From: CAXTEJ01 sp964243295
GTDB taxonomy: Bacteria > Actinomycetota > Actinomycetes > Actinomycetales > Angustibacteraceae
Assembly: GCA_964243295.1 (NCBI GenBank)
Contig: CAXTEJ010000053.1
Location: 1 to 22,530 of the forward strand
DNA length: 22,530 nt
Direction of reading: 5' to 3'
The notes under the pieces were generated by a model. It did not search any database. It was not told where the DNA came from and saw only the letters and a list, made by a program, of their open reading frames with translations. A program made the translations under genes and the position numbers. Below, piece by piece: positions 1-7,294 of the stretch. The number at the start of each line of letters is the position of its first letter. Within the stretch, counting starts at the first letter, position 1.

Positions 1-72
1 CCGCAGCCGCAGCCGGCGCTGCAGCCGCAGCCGCAGCCGGCGCTGCAGCCGCAGCCGCAGCCGGCGCTGCAG
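1..72 (+). repeat. Three perfect 24-bp tandem repeats encoding PQPQPALQ
   Basis: Bases 1-24, 25-48 and 49-72 are identical, and a degenerate fourth unit continues to about 99 (PQQLQPQPA). The period is a multiple of three, so copy-number change would keep the reading frame. The array may extend to the left of the window. Confidence 0.9.
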
Positions 73-804
73 CCGCAGCAGCTGCAGCCGCAGCCGGCGT
101 CCGCGCCGGCTCCCCCGTACGCGGCCGCGGCGGTGCCGACGTACGGCCTGCCGCTGCCGGCATCGCCGCTCGTGGCGCTCGGCCTGCCCGCGCCGCAGGC
201 CGACCCCCGCATCGCGCTGCTCGACGTGCTGAGCGGTGTCGCCGTGACCCCCCCGCGTGCGCTGTGCGGCGTGCACGTCGTCGTCGGCGACCCGGTCGCG
301 GTGCGGCTGCTCGCCGCAACCTGGCTGCGGCACTGCGCCGCCGACGAGTCGGCGCTGCTGGCCGTCTCGCCGGCGGGCTCGGGGCCGGGCCAGGAGCTCG
401 ACGCGGTGCGGGCGGGCGTTGCTGCCGCGCTCGACCTCGACGGCGGCGCGCTCGTGGTCGTGGACGCCGGCCCCAGCCGCGCGCAGGCCCGCCGGGCCGC
501 CCGCCAGGTCGAGGCCGTCCGCAGCCTGCTCGACGAGACCGGACGGTCGGCCGCCGGCGCCACCGTGACCGTGACCGCCGTGCTCGACGCGCGCTGGGAC
601 GTCGAGACGACCCGGGACTGGCTCGGCGCCCTGACCCACCACGGCACCGCGCTGAGCGATCTCGGCGCCCACGGGGTCAGCGAGTCGGCGGTGCCGCTGC
701 GGCTGCTCGCGCACGGGCTGCGGGTCAGCTGGCTGGACGCCGCACCGGCCACGCTGGGCGCCTGGGCCGGCCCGTGCCTGGACCGGATGCTCGACGCGCG
801 CTGA
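1..804 (+). CDS. C-terminal part of an unrecognised protein with Pro/Gln-rich repeats, upstream of csrA
   Basis: The frame is open from the first base, so the start lies outside the window; 267 residues are visible. It begins with three exact copies of the octapeptide PQPQPALQ, then a Pro/Ala-rich linker to about residue 45, then a folded-looking domain of about 200 residues. That domain has alternating hydrophobic strands (GVHVVVGDP, ALVVVDAG, TVTVTAVLDARWD), which suggests an alpha/beta fold. No P-loop or other catalytic motif is visible. Position just before csrA, a gene usually linked to flagellar loci in Actinobacteria, together with the strand pattern, makes a degenerate FlhF-like or other flagellum-associated protein possible. 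That is inference only. The reading frame is well supported; the function is unknown. Confidence 0.75.
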   Translation, partial: PQPQPALQPQPQPALQPQPQPALQPQQLQPQPASAPAPPYAAAAVPTYGLPLPASPLVALGLPAPQADPRIALLDVLSGVAVTPPRALCGVHVVVGDPVAVRLLAATWLRHCAADESALLAVSPAGSGPGQELDAVRAGVAAALDLDGGALVVVDAGPSRAQARRAARQVEAVRSLLDETGRSAAGATVTVTAVLDARWDVETTRDWLGALTHHGTALSDLGAHGVSESAVPLRLLAHGLRVSWLDAAPATLGAWAGPCLDRMLDAR

Positions 805-836
805 CGCGCGGGCCACCACGGCCGGGGGCCGGCGCC

Positions 837-842
837 TATGCT
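837..842 (+). promoter_or_regulatory. Candidate -10 element of csrA (leaderless-type spacing)
   Basis: TATGCT is followed by six bases and then the csrA ATG. No Shine-Dalgarno sequence lies between, so transcription could start at or next to the A of the ATG. The -10 match is visible; leaderless expression is inference. Confidence 0.45.
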
Positions 843-848
843 GAGCCC

Positions 849-1085
849 ATGCTGGTACTGACCCGCAAGATCGGCGAGAGCCTCGTCGTCGGCGACGACG
901 TGGTCATCCGCGTGCTCGACGTCAAGGCCGACGTCGTCCGCATCGGCGTCGAGGCGCCTCGCCACGTCAAGGTGCACCGCCAGGAGGTCTACGAGGCCGT
1001 CCTCGCGGCCAACCAGGCCGCCGCCGCCAGCTCGGACGACGCCTTGTCGGCGCTGCAGGCCGCGGTGCGCGAGCGCCAGGGCTGA
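849..1085 (+). CDS. csrA: Carbon storage regulator CsrA (RsmA family)
   Basis: This 78-residue protein matches the CsrA family over its whole core. It begins MLVLTRKIGESLVVGDDVVIRV and contains VRIGVEAPRHVKVHRQEVY. Leu4 and Arg44, both important for RNA binding in the E. coli protein, are present. CsrA dimers bind GGA-containing hairpins in mRNA leaders and change translation or stability; in flagellated Gram-positives CsrA typically represses flagellin and is sequestered by FliW. No fliW is visible here. Residues 57-78 form an Ala-rich tail beyond the usual core. The ATG lies six bases after a -10-like TATGCT and has no Shine-Dalgarno sequence. An EAL-HDOD gene follows after 48 bases. Confidence 0.95.
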   Translation: MLVLTRKIGESLVVGDDVVIRVLDVKADVVRIGVEAPRHVKVHRQEVYEAVLAANQAAAASSDDALSALQAAVRERQG

Positions 1086-1088
1086 CTC

Positions 1089-1116
1089 GCGAGGCGCCTC
1101 AAGCCGCGCGCCTCGC
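1089..1116 (+). terminator. Hairpin just after csrA (terminator or attenuator)
   Basis: A perfect 9-bp stem (GCGAGGCGC, 1089-1097, with GCGCCTCGC, 1108-1116) encloses a 10-base loop and starts 3 bases after the csrA stop. No T-run follows. It could end csrA transcripts or reduce read-through into the next gene, whose start is 18 bases downstream. Confidence 0.45.
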
Positions 1117-1133
1117 CTGCCGAACTACCGCAG

Positions 1134-2342
1134 GTGATCGCCTCCAGCCTCGGCACGGCCGCCACGACGACGTCGCTGGCTCGCCAAGCCGTCATCGACC
1201 GACAGGGTCAGGTGCACGGCTACGAACTGCTGTTCCGCGGGCCCGTCCCCCCTACCGGCTTCGACGGCGCCTCAGCCACGTCGCAGGTGCTCGTCGTCGC
1301 CGTCTGCGACCTCGGCTGGCACCGCCTGGGCGGTGGCCGCCCGCTGTTCGTGAACGTCGACGGCGAGATGCTGGCCAGCCCGCTGCTCACCCTCGCGCCC
1401 AGCGACCACACGGTCATCGAGATCGTCGAGGACGTCGTCGTCGACGACGCCGTCGAGGCGCGCGTCCACGAGCTGCGTGCTCTCGGCTACCGCGTGGCCC
1501 TCGACGACTTCGTCACCGGCGGCCCCGCCGAGCGGCTGCTGCCGTACGCCGACGTCGTCAAGGTCGACGTGCTGACCACGCCGGCGTCGCAGTGGCCGGC
1601 GCTCGTCGAGCGGCTGCACTCCCTCGGTGCCCTCGCCGTCGCGGAGAAGGTCGAGACCCACGAGGCGCACCGCGCCGCCCACGACGCCGGCTTCGACCTG
1701 TTCCAGGGCTACCTCTACTCTCGGCCCGCCGGGCAGCCCTCCATGGCCCTGTCACCGCGCCAGGTCGTCTGCCTGCGGCTGCTCGGCGTGCTGGCGGACG
1801 ACGACTTCGACATGCGCGAGGTCGAGACCCTCGTGACCTCCGACGCCGCGCTGGTGCTGCGCACCCTGCGCATGGCCAACAGCGCCGCCTTCGGCGCCTC
1901 CCGCTCGATCTCCTCGGTCACCCAGGCGCTGGTCATGGTGGGCCCCGCTGCCCTGTGCGGCTGGGTCGCGCTGATGATGGTCACGGCGGACGACGGCCCC
2001 GACGACCCCGAGGCCATGGGGGTGCTCGTCCACGCGCGCGCCTGCCAGCTCGTCAGCCGCGGCCGCATGGGCGGCAGCGGTGGCCAGGCGTTCCTCGCCG
2101 GGCTGGTCGTCGCGCTCGCCGAGCGCGGCGGGTTGCCGGTGGAGGACGTGCTCGACGCCCTGGGCGCCAGCACGACGATCCGCTTCGCCGTCCTGAACGG
2201 CGAGGGTGAGGTGGGCCGGCTCGTCGGCGAGGTGGGCGCGCACGTCGCCGGCTCGGTCACCGACGCCGCGCTGGACGTGCAGCTCGCGCACATGACGTCC
2301 GTGGTGTGGAGCAACGACCTGCTGCAGCTGAGGGTCGCCTAG
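1134..2342 (+). CDS. EAL-HDOD signalling protein (YuxH-like, probably non-catalytic EAL)
   Basis: The 402-residue product has an EAL-type domain at about residues 12-200 and an HDOD domain at about 205-400. EAL landmarks are GYELLFRG (29-36), LFVNVDGEML (71-80), ALDDF (122-126), VVKVDV (141-146), AEKVET (170-175) and QGYLYSRP (191-198). The signature reads ELL rather than EAL and several metal-binding positions look altered, as in YuxH-type proteins, so cyclic-di-GMP hydrolysis is doubtful. HDOD domains are HD-like without enzyme activity and serve in signalling and regulation, often of motility. The GTG at 1134 is the furthest upstream start giving the full EAL N-terminus; its ribosome site is weak. 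Position after csrA fits a role in motility or lifestyle switching (inference). Confidence 0.88.
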   Translation: MIASSLGTAATTTSLARQAVIDRQGQVHGYELLFRGPVPPTGFDGASATSQVLVVAVCDLGWHRLGGGRPLFVNVDGEMLASPLLTLAPSDHTVIEIVEDVVVDDAVEARVHELRALGYRVALDDFVTGGPAERLLPYADVVKVDVLTTPASQWPALVERLHSLGALAVAEKVETHEAHRAAHDAGFDLFQGYLYSRPAGQPSMALSPRQVVCLRLLGVLADDDFDMREVETLVTSDAALVLRTLRMANSAAFGASRSISSVTQALVMVGPAALCGWVALMMVTADDGPDDPEAMGVLVHARACQLVSRGRMGGSGGQAFLAGLVVALAERGGLPVEDVLDALGASTTIRFAVLNGEGEVGRLVGEVGAHVAGSVTDAALDVQLAHMTSVVWSNDLLQLRVA

Positions 2343-2371
2343 CTCGACCTAGGCGAGCCCGCGCTGTCCAC

Positions 2372-2450
2372 GGAACGTGGTCCAGGGAACGTGGTCCGGG
2401 GAGCGTGGTCCAGGGACGTGGTCCCGTGCTGGTGGCGCCGACGTGGTCCC
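2372..2450 (+). repeat. Array of five CGTGGTCC-containing short repeats upstream of pspC-like gene
   Basis: CGTGGTCC occurs at 2376, 2390, 2404, 2417 and 2442, giving spacings of 14, 14, 13 and 25 bases. Four copies are preceded by A and three are followed by AGG or GGG. The array lies in the 157-base non-coding gap before the PspC gene, 50-125 bases upstream of its start. Binding sites for a regulator or simple tandem duplication would both explain it. Confidence 0.7.
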
Positions 2451-2499
2451 ATGGGGCACCCGGCCGGTCCCGTCGCCGGCATCTCGCCTGGAGGTCCTC

Positions 2500-2697
2500 G
2501 TGAACGGTCTGTCCCGCCCCCGCAGCGGTCGCGTGATCGCCGGCGTCTGCGCCGGCCTCGGCCAGCGCTTCGGCATCACGCCCGGCGTCGTCCGGCTGCT
2601 GTTCGTGGTCTCGTGCCTGCTGCCGGGCCCCCAGCTCCTGGTCTACGGCGTGCTGTGGGCGGTCGTGCCCGCGGAGGGCTCCACCCCGCTGCGTTGA
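2500..2697 (+). CDS. Small PspC-domain membrane protein
   Basis: The 65-residue product is almost only a PspC domain: LSRPRSGRVIAGVCAGLGQ, then RFGITPGVVRLLFVVSC, then a hydrophobic helix LLPGPQLLVYGVLWAVVPAE that should span the membrane. The family is named after phage-shock protein C, but in Actinobacteria such small proteins are mostly uncharacterised envelope proteins. The GTG at 2500 is preceded by GGAGG at 2490-2494 with five bases between, which decides the start; the frame is open further upstream, but that part is the repeat region and not PspC-like. The array of CGTGGTCC repeats directly upstream may be regulatory. Confidence 0.85.
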   Translation: MNGLSRPRSGRVIAGVCAGLGQRFGITPGVVRLLFVVSCLLPGPQLLVYGVLWAVVPAEGSTPLR

Positions 2698-2805
2698 TCA
2701 GCGTGATCGGGTGGTGCGGCTGTGACGGATGAGGCACACTGGCGCTGGAGTTCCGCCGTCCGAGGTCGTTGGGGAAGACGTCCCTCGAACCGGAGGAGCT
2801 CGGGA

Positions 2806-3321
2806 ATGTCGGGTACGACGACTGTTTCGACCACGCGTGGAGTGATCTTCATCCACTCCACGCCCACGGCGCTGTGCCCCCACATCGAGTGGGCGGTCGG
2901 CGCCGCTCTCGGCGTGCGCCCGCAGCTGGACTGGACGCCGCAGCCCGCCGAGGACGCCACCTGGCGCACCGAGCTGTCCTGGGCCGCCGCACCGGGCACC
3001 GGTGCGCGGCTCGCCACCGCGCTGCGGGGCTGGGCGAAGCTGCGCTACGAGGTCACCGAGGAGCCCAGCGCCCTCGCCGACGGCGCCCGCTGGAGCCACA
3101 CCCCGGCGCTCGGCATCCACCACAGCGTCGTCGGCGTGCACGGGGACGTGCTCATCGGCGAGGACCGGCTGCGGGCCGCCGTCGAGGCCTGCGCCGGTGA
3201 CCCCGCGGGGCTCAGCGCCGCGCTCGACCGCGCCCTCGGCCGCGCCTGGGACGACGAGCTCGAGCCGTTCCGGTACGCCGGCGACGGCGCCCCCGTGCGC
3301 TGGCTCCACCGCGTCGGCTGA
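2806..3321 (+). CDS. DUF3145 family protein
   Basis: The 171-residue product matches DUF3145, a conserved actinobacterial family of unknown function, recognised by its opening (RGVIFIHSTPTALCPHIEWAVG), many Trp residues, the region WSHTPALGIHHSVVGVHGDVLIGEDRL and the ending ELEPFRYAGDGAPVRWLHRVG. No signal peptide or membrane helix is seen, so it is probably cytoplasmic. In Streptomyces and relatives this gene is often close to the fabDHPF cluster; here it lies about 2.5 kb from it, separated by a drug-exporter operon. The ATG at 2806 has GGAGGA at 2792-2797 with eight bases between. Length fits the family. Confidence 0.88.
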   Translation: MSGTTTVSTTRGVIFIHSTPTALCPHIEWAVGAALGVRPQLDWTPQPAEDATWRTELSWAAAPGTGARLATALRGWAKLRYEVTEEPSALADGARWSHTPALGIHHSVVGVHGDVLIGEDRLRAAVEACAGDPAGLSAALDRALGRAWDDELEPFRYAGDGAPVRWLHRVG

Positions 3322-3356
3322 CCCCGCTGCGGGCCACGGCGTCCCGGACGCGCGAA

Positions 3357-3383
3357 GGGGCGGCACCCGGTGGGTGCCGCCCC
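3357..3383. terminator. Shared terminator between DUF3145 and the DHA2 exporter
   Basis: A perfect 12-bp stem (GGGGCGGCACCC, 3357-3368, and its complement at 3372-3383) closes a three-base loop. It lies between two converging genes, so it can serve both. There is no long T-run, which is usual in high-GC Actinobacteria. Confidence 0.8.
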
Positions 3384-3426
3384 TCCTCACGCCTTCGCCC
3401 AGCCCGTGACCGGGCCGGACAGCGCG

Positions 3427-4932
3427 TCAGCCGACGTGGACCGGTGCGCCCTCGGCGTCGTCGGTGGCGAGCTCGCTGCGCTTGGCGTCGAGCCCGACCG
3501 CGACGATGATGCCGGCGGCGAGCACCATGATGGCGCCGACGAGGAACGCCTGCGTCGAGCCGAAGGTCTGGGTGGCGAGCTGCAGCTCGCGCCCCTGGAC
3601 GCCGCCGGCGACCAGCTCGGCGGCGCGGTCGGTGGCGGCCGTGGCCGACACGGTGCTGAGAACCGCGAGGCCGATGGCCCCGCCGACCTGCTGCATGGTG
3701 TTGAGGACGGCTGAGCCGACGCCCGAGTCCTCCCGGGCCACGCCGCTGACGGCGGTCAGGGTCAGCGGCACGAACACGAGCCCCAGGCCGACGGCGATCA
3801 ACAGCATGTAGGGCAGCAGGCCACCGAGGTAGGACGAGTCGACCTCGAGGCGCGACAGGCCCCACATGCCAGCGGCTGCGAGCACCGCGCCGGGCGCGCT
3901 GATCCAGCGGGGGTCGACGCGCGTGATGAGGAAGCTGGCGGTCTGGGCGGCGAACACGATGCCGGCACTGAAGGGCAGGAACGCCAGGCCGCTCTTGACC
4001 GGGCTGTAGCCGAGCACCTGTTGCAGGTACAGGCCCAGGAAGTAGAACATCGCGAACATGCCGGCGCCGACGACGAGCATCGCGACGAAGCTCACCGCGC
4101 GGGTGCGGCTGGCCAGCACCCGGAACGGCATGAGCGCGTGCCTGGAGCGGTACTCGATCGTCAGGAACAGTGCGATGAGGACGACGCCGGCCGCGATGCA
4201 GGCGAGGGTCACGCCGTCGGTCCAGCCGTCGCTGGCGGCGTGGGTGAGGCCGTAGACGAGCGACACGAGGCCGACGGTGGCGGTCACTGCCCCGGGGATG
4301 TCGAAGCCACCCGTCTCCGGGGTCGACTCGGCGAGCACCCGGCGGGCGAAGACCAGCACGAGCAGGCCGATCGGCACGTTGACGAAGAACGTCCAGCGCC
4401 AGGACGACTCCGTCAGCACGCCGCCGAGCAGCAGGCCGATGGCCGCGCCGGCGCCCGACATGGCGGCGTACACGCCGAAGGCGCGGTTGCGGGCCGGCCC
4501 GGCGGGGAAGGTCGTGGTGACCAGGGACAGCGCCGTGGGGGAGGCGATAGCGGCGCCGACACCCTGCAGCACGCGGGCGGCGAGCAGCGTGCCCTCGCTC
4601 TGCGCCACGCCACCGAGGAACGAGGCGACGACGAAGATCGCGATGCCGGTCATGAACACCTTGCGGCGGCCGAGCAGGTCACCCGCGCGGCCGCCGAGCA
4701 GCAGCAGCCCGCCGAAGGCGAGCGAGTAGGCGTTCACGACCCAGGACAGGTTCGCCGGGGTGAAGCCCAGGTCGGTCTGGATGTGGGGGAGGGCGATGTT
4801 CACGATGGTGCCGTCGAGCACCACCATGAGCTGGGCGGCGCTGATGAGCACCAGGGCGAGGCCCAGGTGGGAGTGCCCCGACGCGTCCTCGGTTGAGGCG
4901 ACGCGCCCGGTGTCGGGAGCGGTGCGTGACAT
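3427..4932 (-). CDS. DHA2 (EmrB/QacA-type) drug:H+ antiporter, MFS
   Basis: The 501-residue product fits the 14-helix DHA2 family, which expels drugs or other toxic compounds using the proton gradient. TM1 holds MVVLDGTIVNIALPHIQ with the family Asp at residue 40. Motif A is GGRAGDLLGRRKVF (80-93). Motif C-like Gly-rich sequence GAGAAIGLLLGGVL (160-173) is followed by WRWTFFVNVPIG (178-189), a typical DHA2 stretch. N-terminal residues 1-22 are hydrophilic and cytoplasmic. It lies 134 bases downstream of a TetR gene on the same strand, so that regulator probably controls it. GAAGGG lies seven bases before the ATG. Substrate cannot be told from sequence. Confidence 0.92.
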   Translation of the reverse strand: MSRTAPDTGRVASTEDASGHSHLGLALVLISAAQLMVVLDGTIVNIALPHIQTDLGFTPANLSWVVNAYSLAFGGLLLLGGRAGDLLGRRKVFMTGIAIFVVASFLGGVAQSEGTLLAARVLQGVGAAIASPTALSLVTTTFPAGPARNRAFGVYAAMSGAGAAIGLLLGGVLTESSWRWTFFVNVPIGLLVLVFARRVLAESTPETGGFDIPGAVTATVGLVSLVYGLTHAASDGWTDGVTLACIAAGVVLIALFLTIEYRSRHALMPFRVLASRTRAVSFVAMLVVGAGMFAMFYFLGLYLQQVLGYSPVKSGLAFLPFSAGIVFAAQTASFLITRVDPRWISAPGAVLAAAGMWGLSRLEVDSSYLGGLLPYMLLIAVGLGLVFVPLTLTAVSGVAREDSGVGSAVLNTMQQVGGAIGLAVLSTVSATAATDRAAELVAGGVQGRELQLATQTFGSTQAFLVGAIMVLAAGIIVAVGLDAKRSELATDDAEGAPVHVG

Positions 4933-5066
4933 GGATGAACCCTTCAGTGGTGGGTGTGGATGCCACGCGGCGCTGCGTGAGGTCAGGCGGGTGCTGCGTC
5001 GCTGGCTCCCCCGAGGGGTTCAGCAGCTATGACGTGTGGCGCGGACGTCGGTGTCGCGCCGCAGGA

Positions 5067-5747
5067 TCAGGAGGGCCTGGAACGGGGCCCGGGGACCGGG
5101 CGCACCGGGTGGTCGTCCGGTGTGAGCGGGCGCGGCGGCGCGGCGGCCGCGGGCAGCAGCACCTGGTCGATGACCCGCACCATGCTCGCCGACGTCACGC
5201 CCTCACCGCTGATGATGGCGCGCATGGCGAGCATCGACGGCAGGATGTCGGCGAGCAGGTTGAGGTCGGCCTCGGCGTGCACCTCGCCGCGACGCTGCGC
5301 CCGCTCGAGCATGTCGAGCGTCGCCTGCTTGCGCGGCTTGACGAAACGCTCGAGCAACGCCTGGCGCAGCTCGTCGTCGTGCTGCATCGCCGTGAGCACG
5401 CCGGCCATCACCCTCGTCAGGCGGTGGTCGACGAAGCTCGTGTCGCACAGCGCCGACAGCAGGTCGCCGCGCAGCGACCCGGTGTCGAACTCGTTGATGG
5501 CCCCGCAGCGGCGGTGGGCCCGGTCGATGGCATCGGCGACCAGCTCGTTCTTGCTGCCCCACCGGCGGTACAGGGACGCCTTCCCGGCGCGCGCGGCACC
5601 GGCGACGGCGTCCATCGTGAGCTTGTCGCAGCCCACCTGCTCGAGCACCTCGAGCGTGGCGTCGAGGACCTCGTCCTCACGGGAGCCCTCGATGCGGGAC
5701 CGGCTGCTCGCCGGCGCCGTGGTCGGCGTGCTGGGGGCGACGGGCAC
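5067..5747 (-). CDS. TetR/AcrR family transcriptional regulator
   Basis: The 226-residue product has a TetR N-terminal helix-turn-helix at about residues 25-74 (DEVLDATLEVLEQVG, then DKLTMDAVAGAARAGKASLYRRW and GSKNELV). The rest is a helical ligand-binding domain of the type seen in QacR/AcrR relatives, ending in a Pro-rich tail. The GTG at 5747 is chosen because GGAAGGAG precedes it by seven bases; the frame stays open upstream, but only through the accD region in a wrong frame. It is transcribed towards the DHA2 exporter and probably represses itself and that gene. An ACGAAAC-A-GTATCGT dyad 49 bases upstream of the start is the likely operator. Confidence 0.92.
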   Translation of the reverse strand: MPVAPSTPTTAPASSRSRIEGSREDEVLDATLEVLEQVGCDKLTMDAVAGAARAGKASLYRRWGSKNELVADAIDRAHRRCGAINEFDTGSLRGDLLSALCDTSFVDHRLTRVMAGVLTAMQHDDELRQALLERFVKPRKQATLDMLERAQRRGEVHAEADLNLLADILPSMLAMRAIISGEGVTSASMVRVIDQVLLPAAAAPPRPLTPDDHPVRPVPGPRSRPS

Positions 5748-5795
5748 GTGCAGGCTCCTTCCGAGGCGGCGATGGCGCCGCGACCGGCACCTGAG

Positions 5796-5810
5796 ACGAA
5801 ACAGTATCGT
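5796..5810. promoter_or_regulatory. Candidate TetR operator (15-bp inverted repeat)
   Basis: ACGAAACAGTATCGT has seven-base half sites around a central base with one mismatch. It lies 49 bases upstream of the tetR start. It resembles the AACGATACNGTTTCG-type operators of many autoregulated TetR repressors of drug exporters. Confidence 0.65.
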
Positions 5811-5863
5811 TCCATCGCGTGTCCGTCCAGCCAGCGGCGGTGAACGCCGGGTGACGTCTCGGG

Positions 5864-7294
5864 CTAGAGCGGGATGTTGCCGTGGTCGCCGCGGACGGCG
5901 GGGGCCTCGGCGATCGCGCGGGCGAGAGCCGTGCGCGTCACGTCGGGCTCGACGACCTCGTCGACGACGCCGATCTCGACCGCGCGCGACAGACCGCCAG
6001 CGAGCACGGTGTGCTCGGCGGCCAGCCCGTTCTCGACCTCGGTGCGGGCGTCCTCGGCGACCTCGGCGAGGCGGCGCCGATGCAGGATCCGCACGGCGGC
6101 GACAGCGCCCATGACGGCGATCTCGGCGCCGGGCCAGGCGAAGACGCGCGTCGCGCCGAGCGAGCGCGAGTTCATCGCGATGTAGGCGCCGCCGTAGGCC
6201 TTGCGGGTCACCAGCGTGACGCGGGGGACCGTGGCCTCGGCGAAGGCGTGCAGCAGCTTGGCGCCGCGACGCACGACGCCATCCCACTCCTGGCCGACGC
6301 CGGGCAGGTAGCCGGGGACGTCGACGAGCACCACCAGCGGCACCCCGAAGGCGTCGCACATCCGCACGAACCGCGCCGCCTTCTCCGCCGACGACGAGTC
6401 GAGGCAGCCGCCGAGGCGGAGCGGGTTGTTGGCGATGACGCCGACGGTGCGGCCGCCGAGGCGGCCGAGCGTCGTGGTGATGTTCGGTGCCCACTTGGGG
6501 TGCAGCTCGATGGTGGTCGAGGGGTCGTCGAGCACGTTCGCGACCAGCGGGTGGACGTCGTACGCGCGCTTGCGCACCTCGGGCAGGAAGCCCTCGAGCG
6601 GGCGGTCCTGCACGGCGTCGACGTCGAGCTCGCCCTGCGCGGCGAGCAGCGAGGTCAGCAGCTGGGCGCGCTCGTAGGCGTCCTGCGTGGTCTCGGCGAT
6701 GACGTGGACGACGCCGGAGCGGCGGCCGTGCGGCTCGGGACCGCCGAGGCGCAGCGCGTCGACGTTCTCGCCGGTCACCGAGCGGACGACGTCGGGGCCG
6801 GTGACGAACACCCGACCCTCCGGGCCCAGGATCACGATGTCGGTCAGGGCCGGGCCGTACGCCGCACCGCCGGCGGCCGCGCCGATGACCAGCGAGATCT
6901 GCGGGATGCGACCGGACGCGCGCGTCATGATCGCGAAGACCTCGCCGACGGCGTGCAGCGACACGACGCCCTCGCGCAGCCGCGCCCCGCCGGAGTGCCA
7001 GATGCCGACGACCGGGACGCCCTCGGCGAGCGCGTGCCGGTAGGCGGCGAGGACGACGAGGCAGCCAGCCTCGCCCATCGCACCACCCTGGATGGTGGCG
7101 TCGCTCGCGAAGGCGACCGCACGGGTGCCGCCCACGGTTCCGACGGCGGCGAGCATGCCGCTGTCGTCGCGCGGGGTCAGCAGGCGGGCGCTGCCCTCGT
7201 CGAAGAACGTGCCGAGGCGCAGCTCGGGGTCGCGGTGGTCGGGCTCGTCGACCGACAGCGTCGTCGCGGCGGTGGGGCGGGCGGTGGTGGTCAT
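5864..7294 (-). CDS. accD: Acyl-CoA carboxylase beta subunit (carboxyltransferase), AccD6-like
   Basis: The 476-residue product is a biotin-dependent carboxyltransferase of the acetyl/propionyl-CoA type. It moves CO2 from carboxybiotin to an acyl-CoA to give malonyl- or methylmalonyl-CoA. The N-terminal half shows FASDATIQGGAMGEAGC, GIWHSGGARLREGV and a Gly-rich GAAAGGAAYGPALTD. The C-terminal half shows VDVPGYLPGVGQEWDGVVRRGAKLLHAFAEA, KAYGGAYIAMNSRSLGA and FAWPGAEIAVMGAVAAV. Length matches mycobacterial AccD6, which also ends a fatty acid operon after kasA/kasB. The ATG overlaps the fabF stop as ATGA, so the two are translationally coupled. No biotin-carrying alpha subunit is in the window. 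The acyl-CoA preference is uncertain. Confidence 0.93.
   Translation of the reverse strand: MTTTARPTAATTLSVDEPDHRDPELRLGTFFDEGSARLLTPRDDSGMLAAVGTVGGTRAVAFASDATIQGGAMGEAGCLVVLAAYRHALAEGVPVVGIWHSGGARLREGVVSLHAVGEVFAIMTRASGRIPQISLVIGAAAGGAAYGPALTDIVILGPEGRVFVTGPDVVRSVTGENVDALRLGGPEPHGRRSGVVHVIAETTQDAYERAQLLTSLLAAQGELDVDAVQDRPLEGFLPEVRKRAYDVHPLVANVLDDPSTTIELHPKWAPNITTTLGRLGGRTVGVIANNPLRLGGCLDSSSAEKAARFVRMCDAFGVPLVVLVDVPGYLPGVGQEWDGVVRRGAKLLHAFAEATVPRVTLVTRKAYGGAYIAMNSRSLGATRVFAWPGAEIAVMGAVAAVRILHRRRLAEVAEDARTEVENGLAAEHTVLAGGLSRAVEIGVVDEVVEPDVTRTALARAIAEAPAVRGDHGNIPL

Noticed and set aside
2372..2450. Possible CRISPR array
   Set aside because: Repeats are only 8-15 bases with no spacers of usual length and no cas genes nearby.
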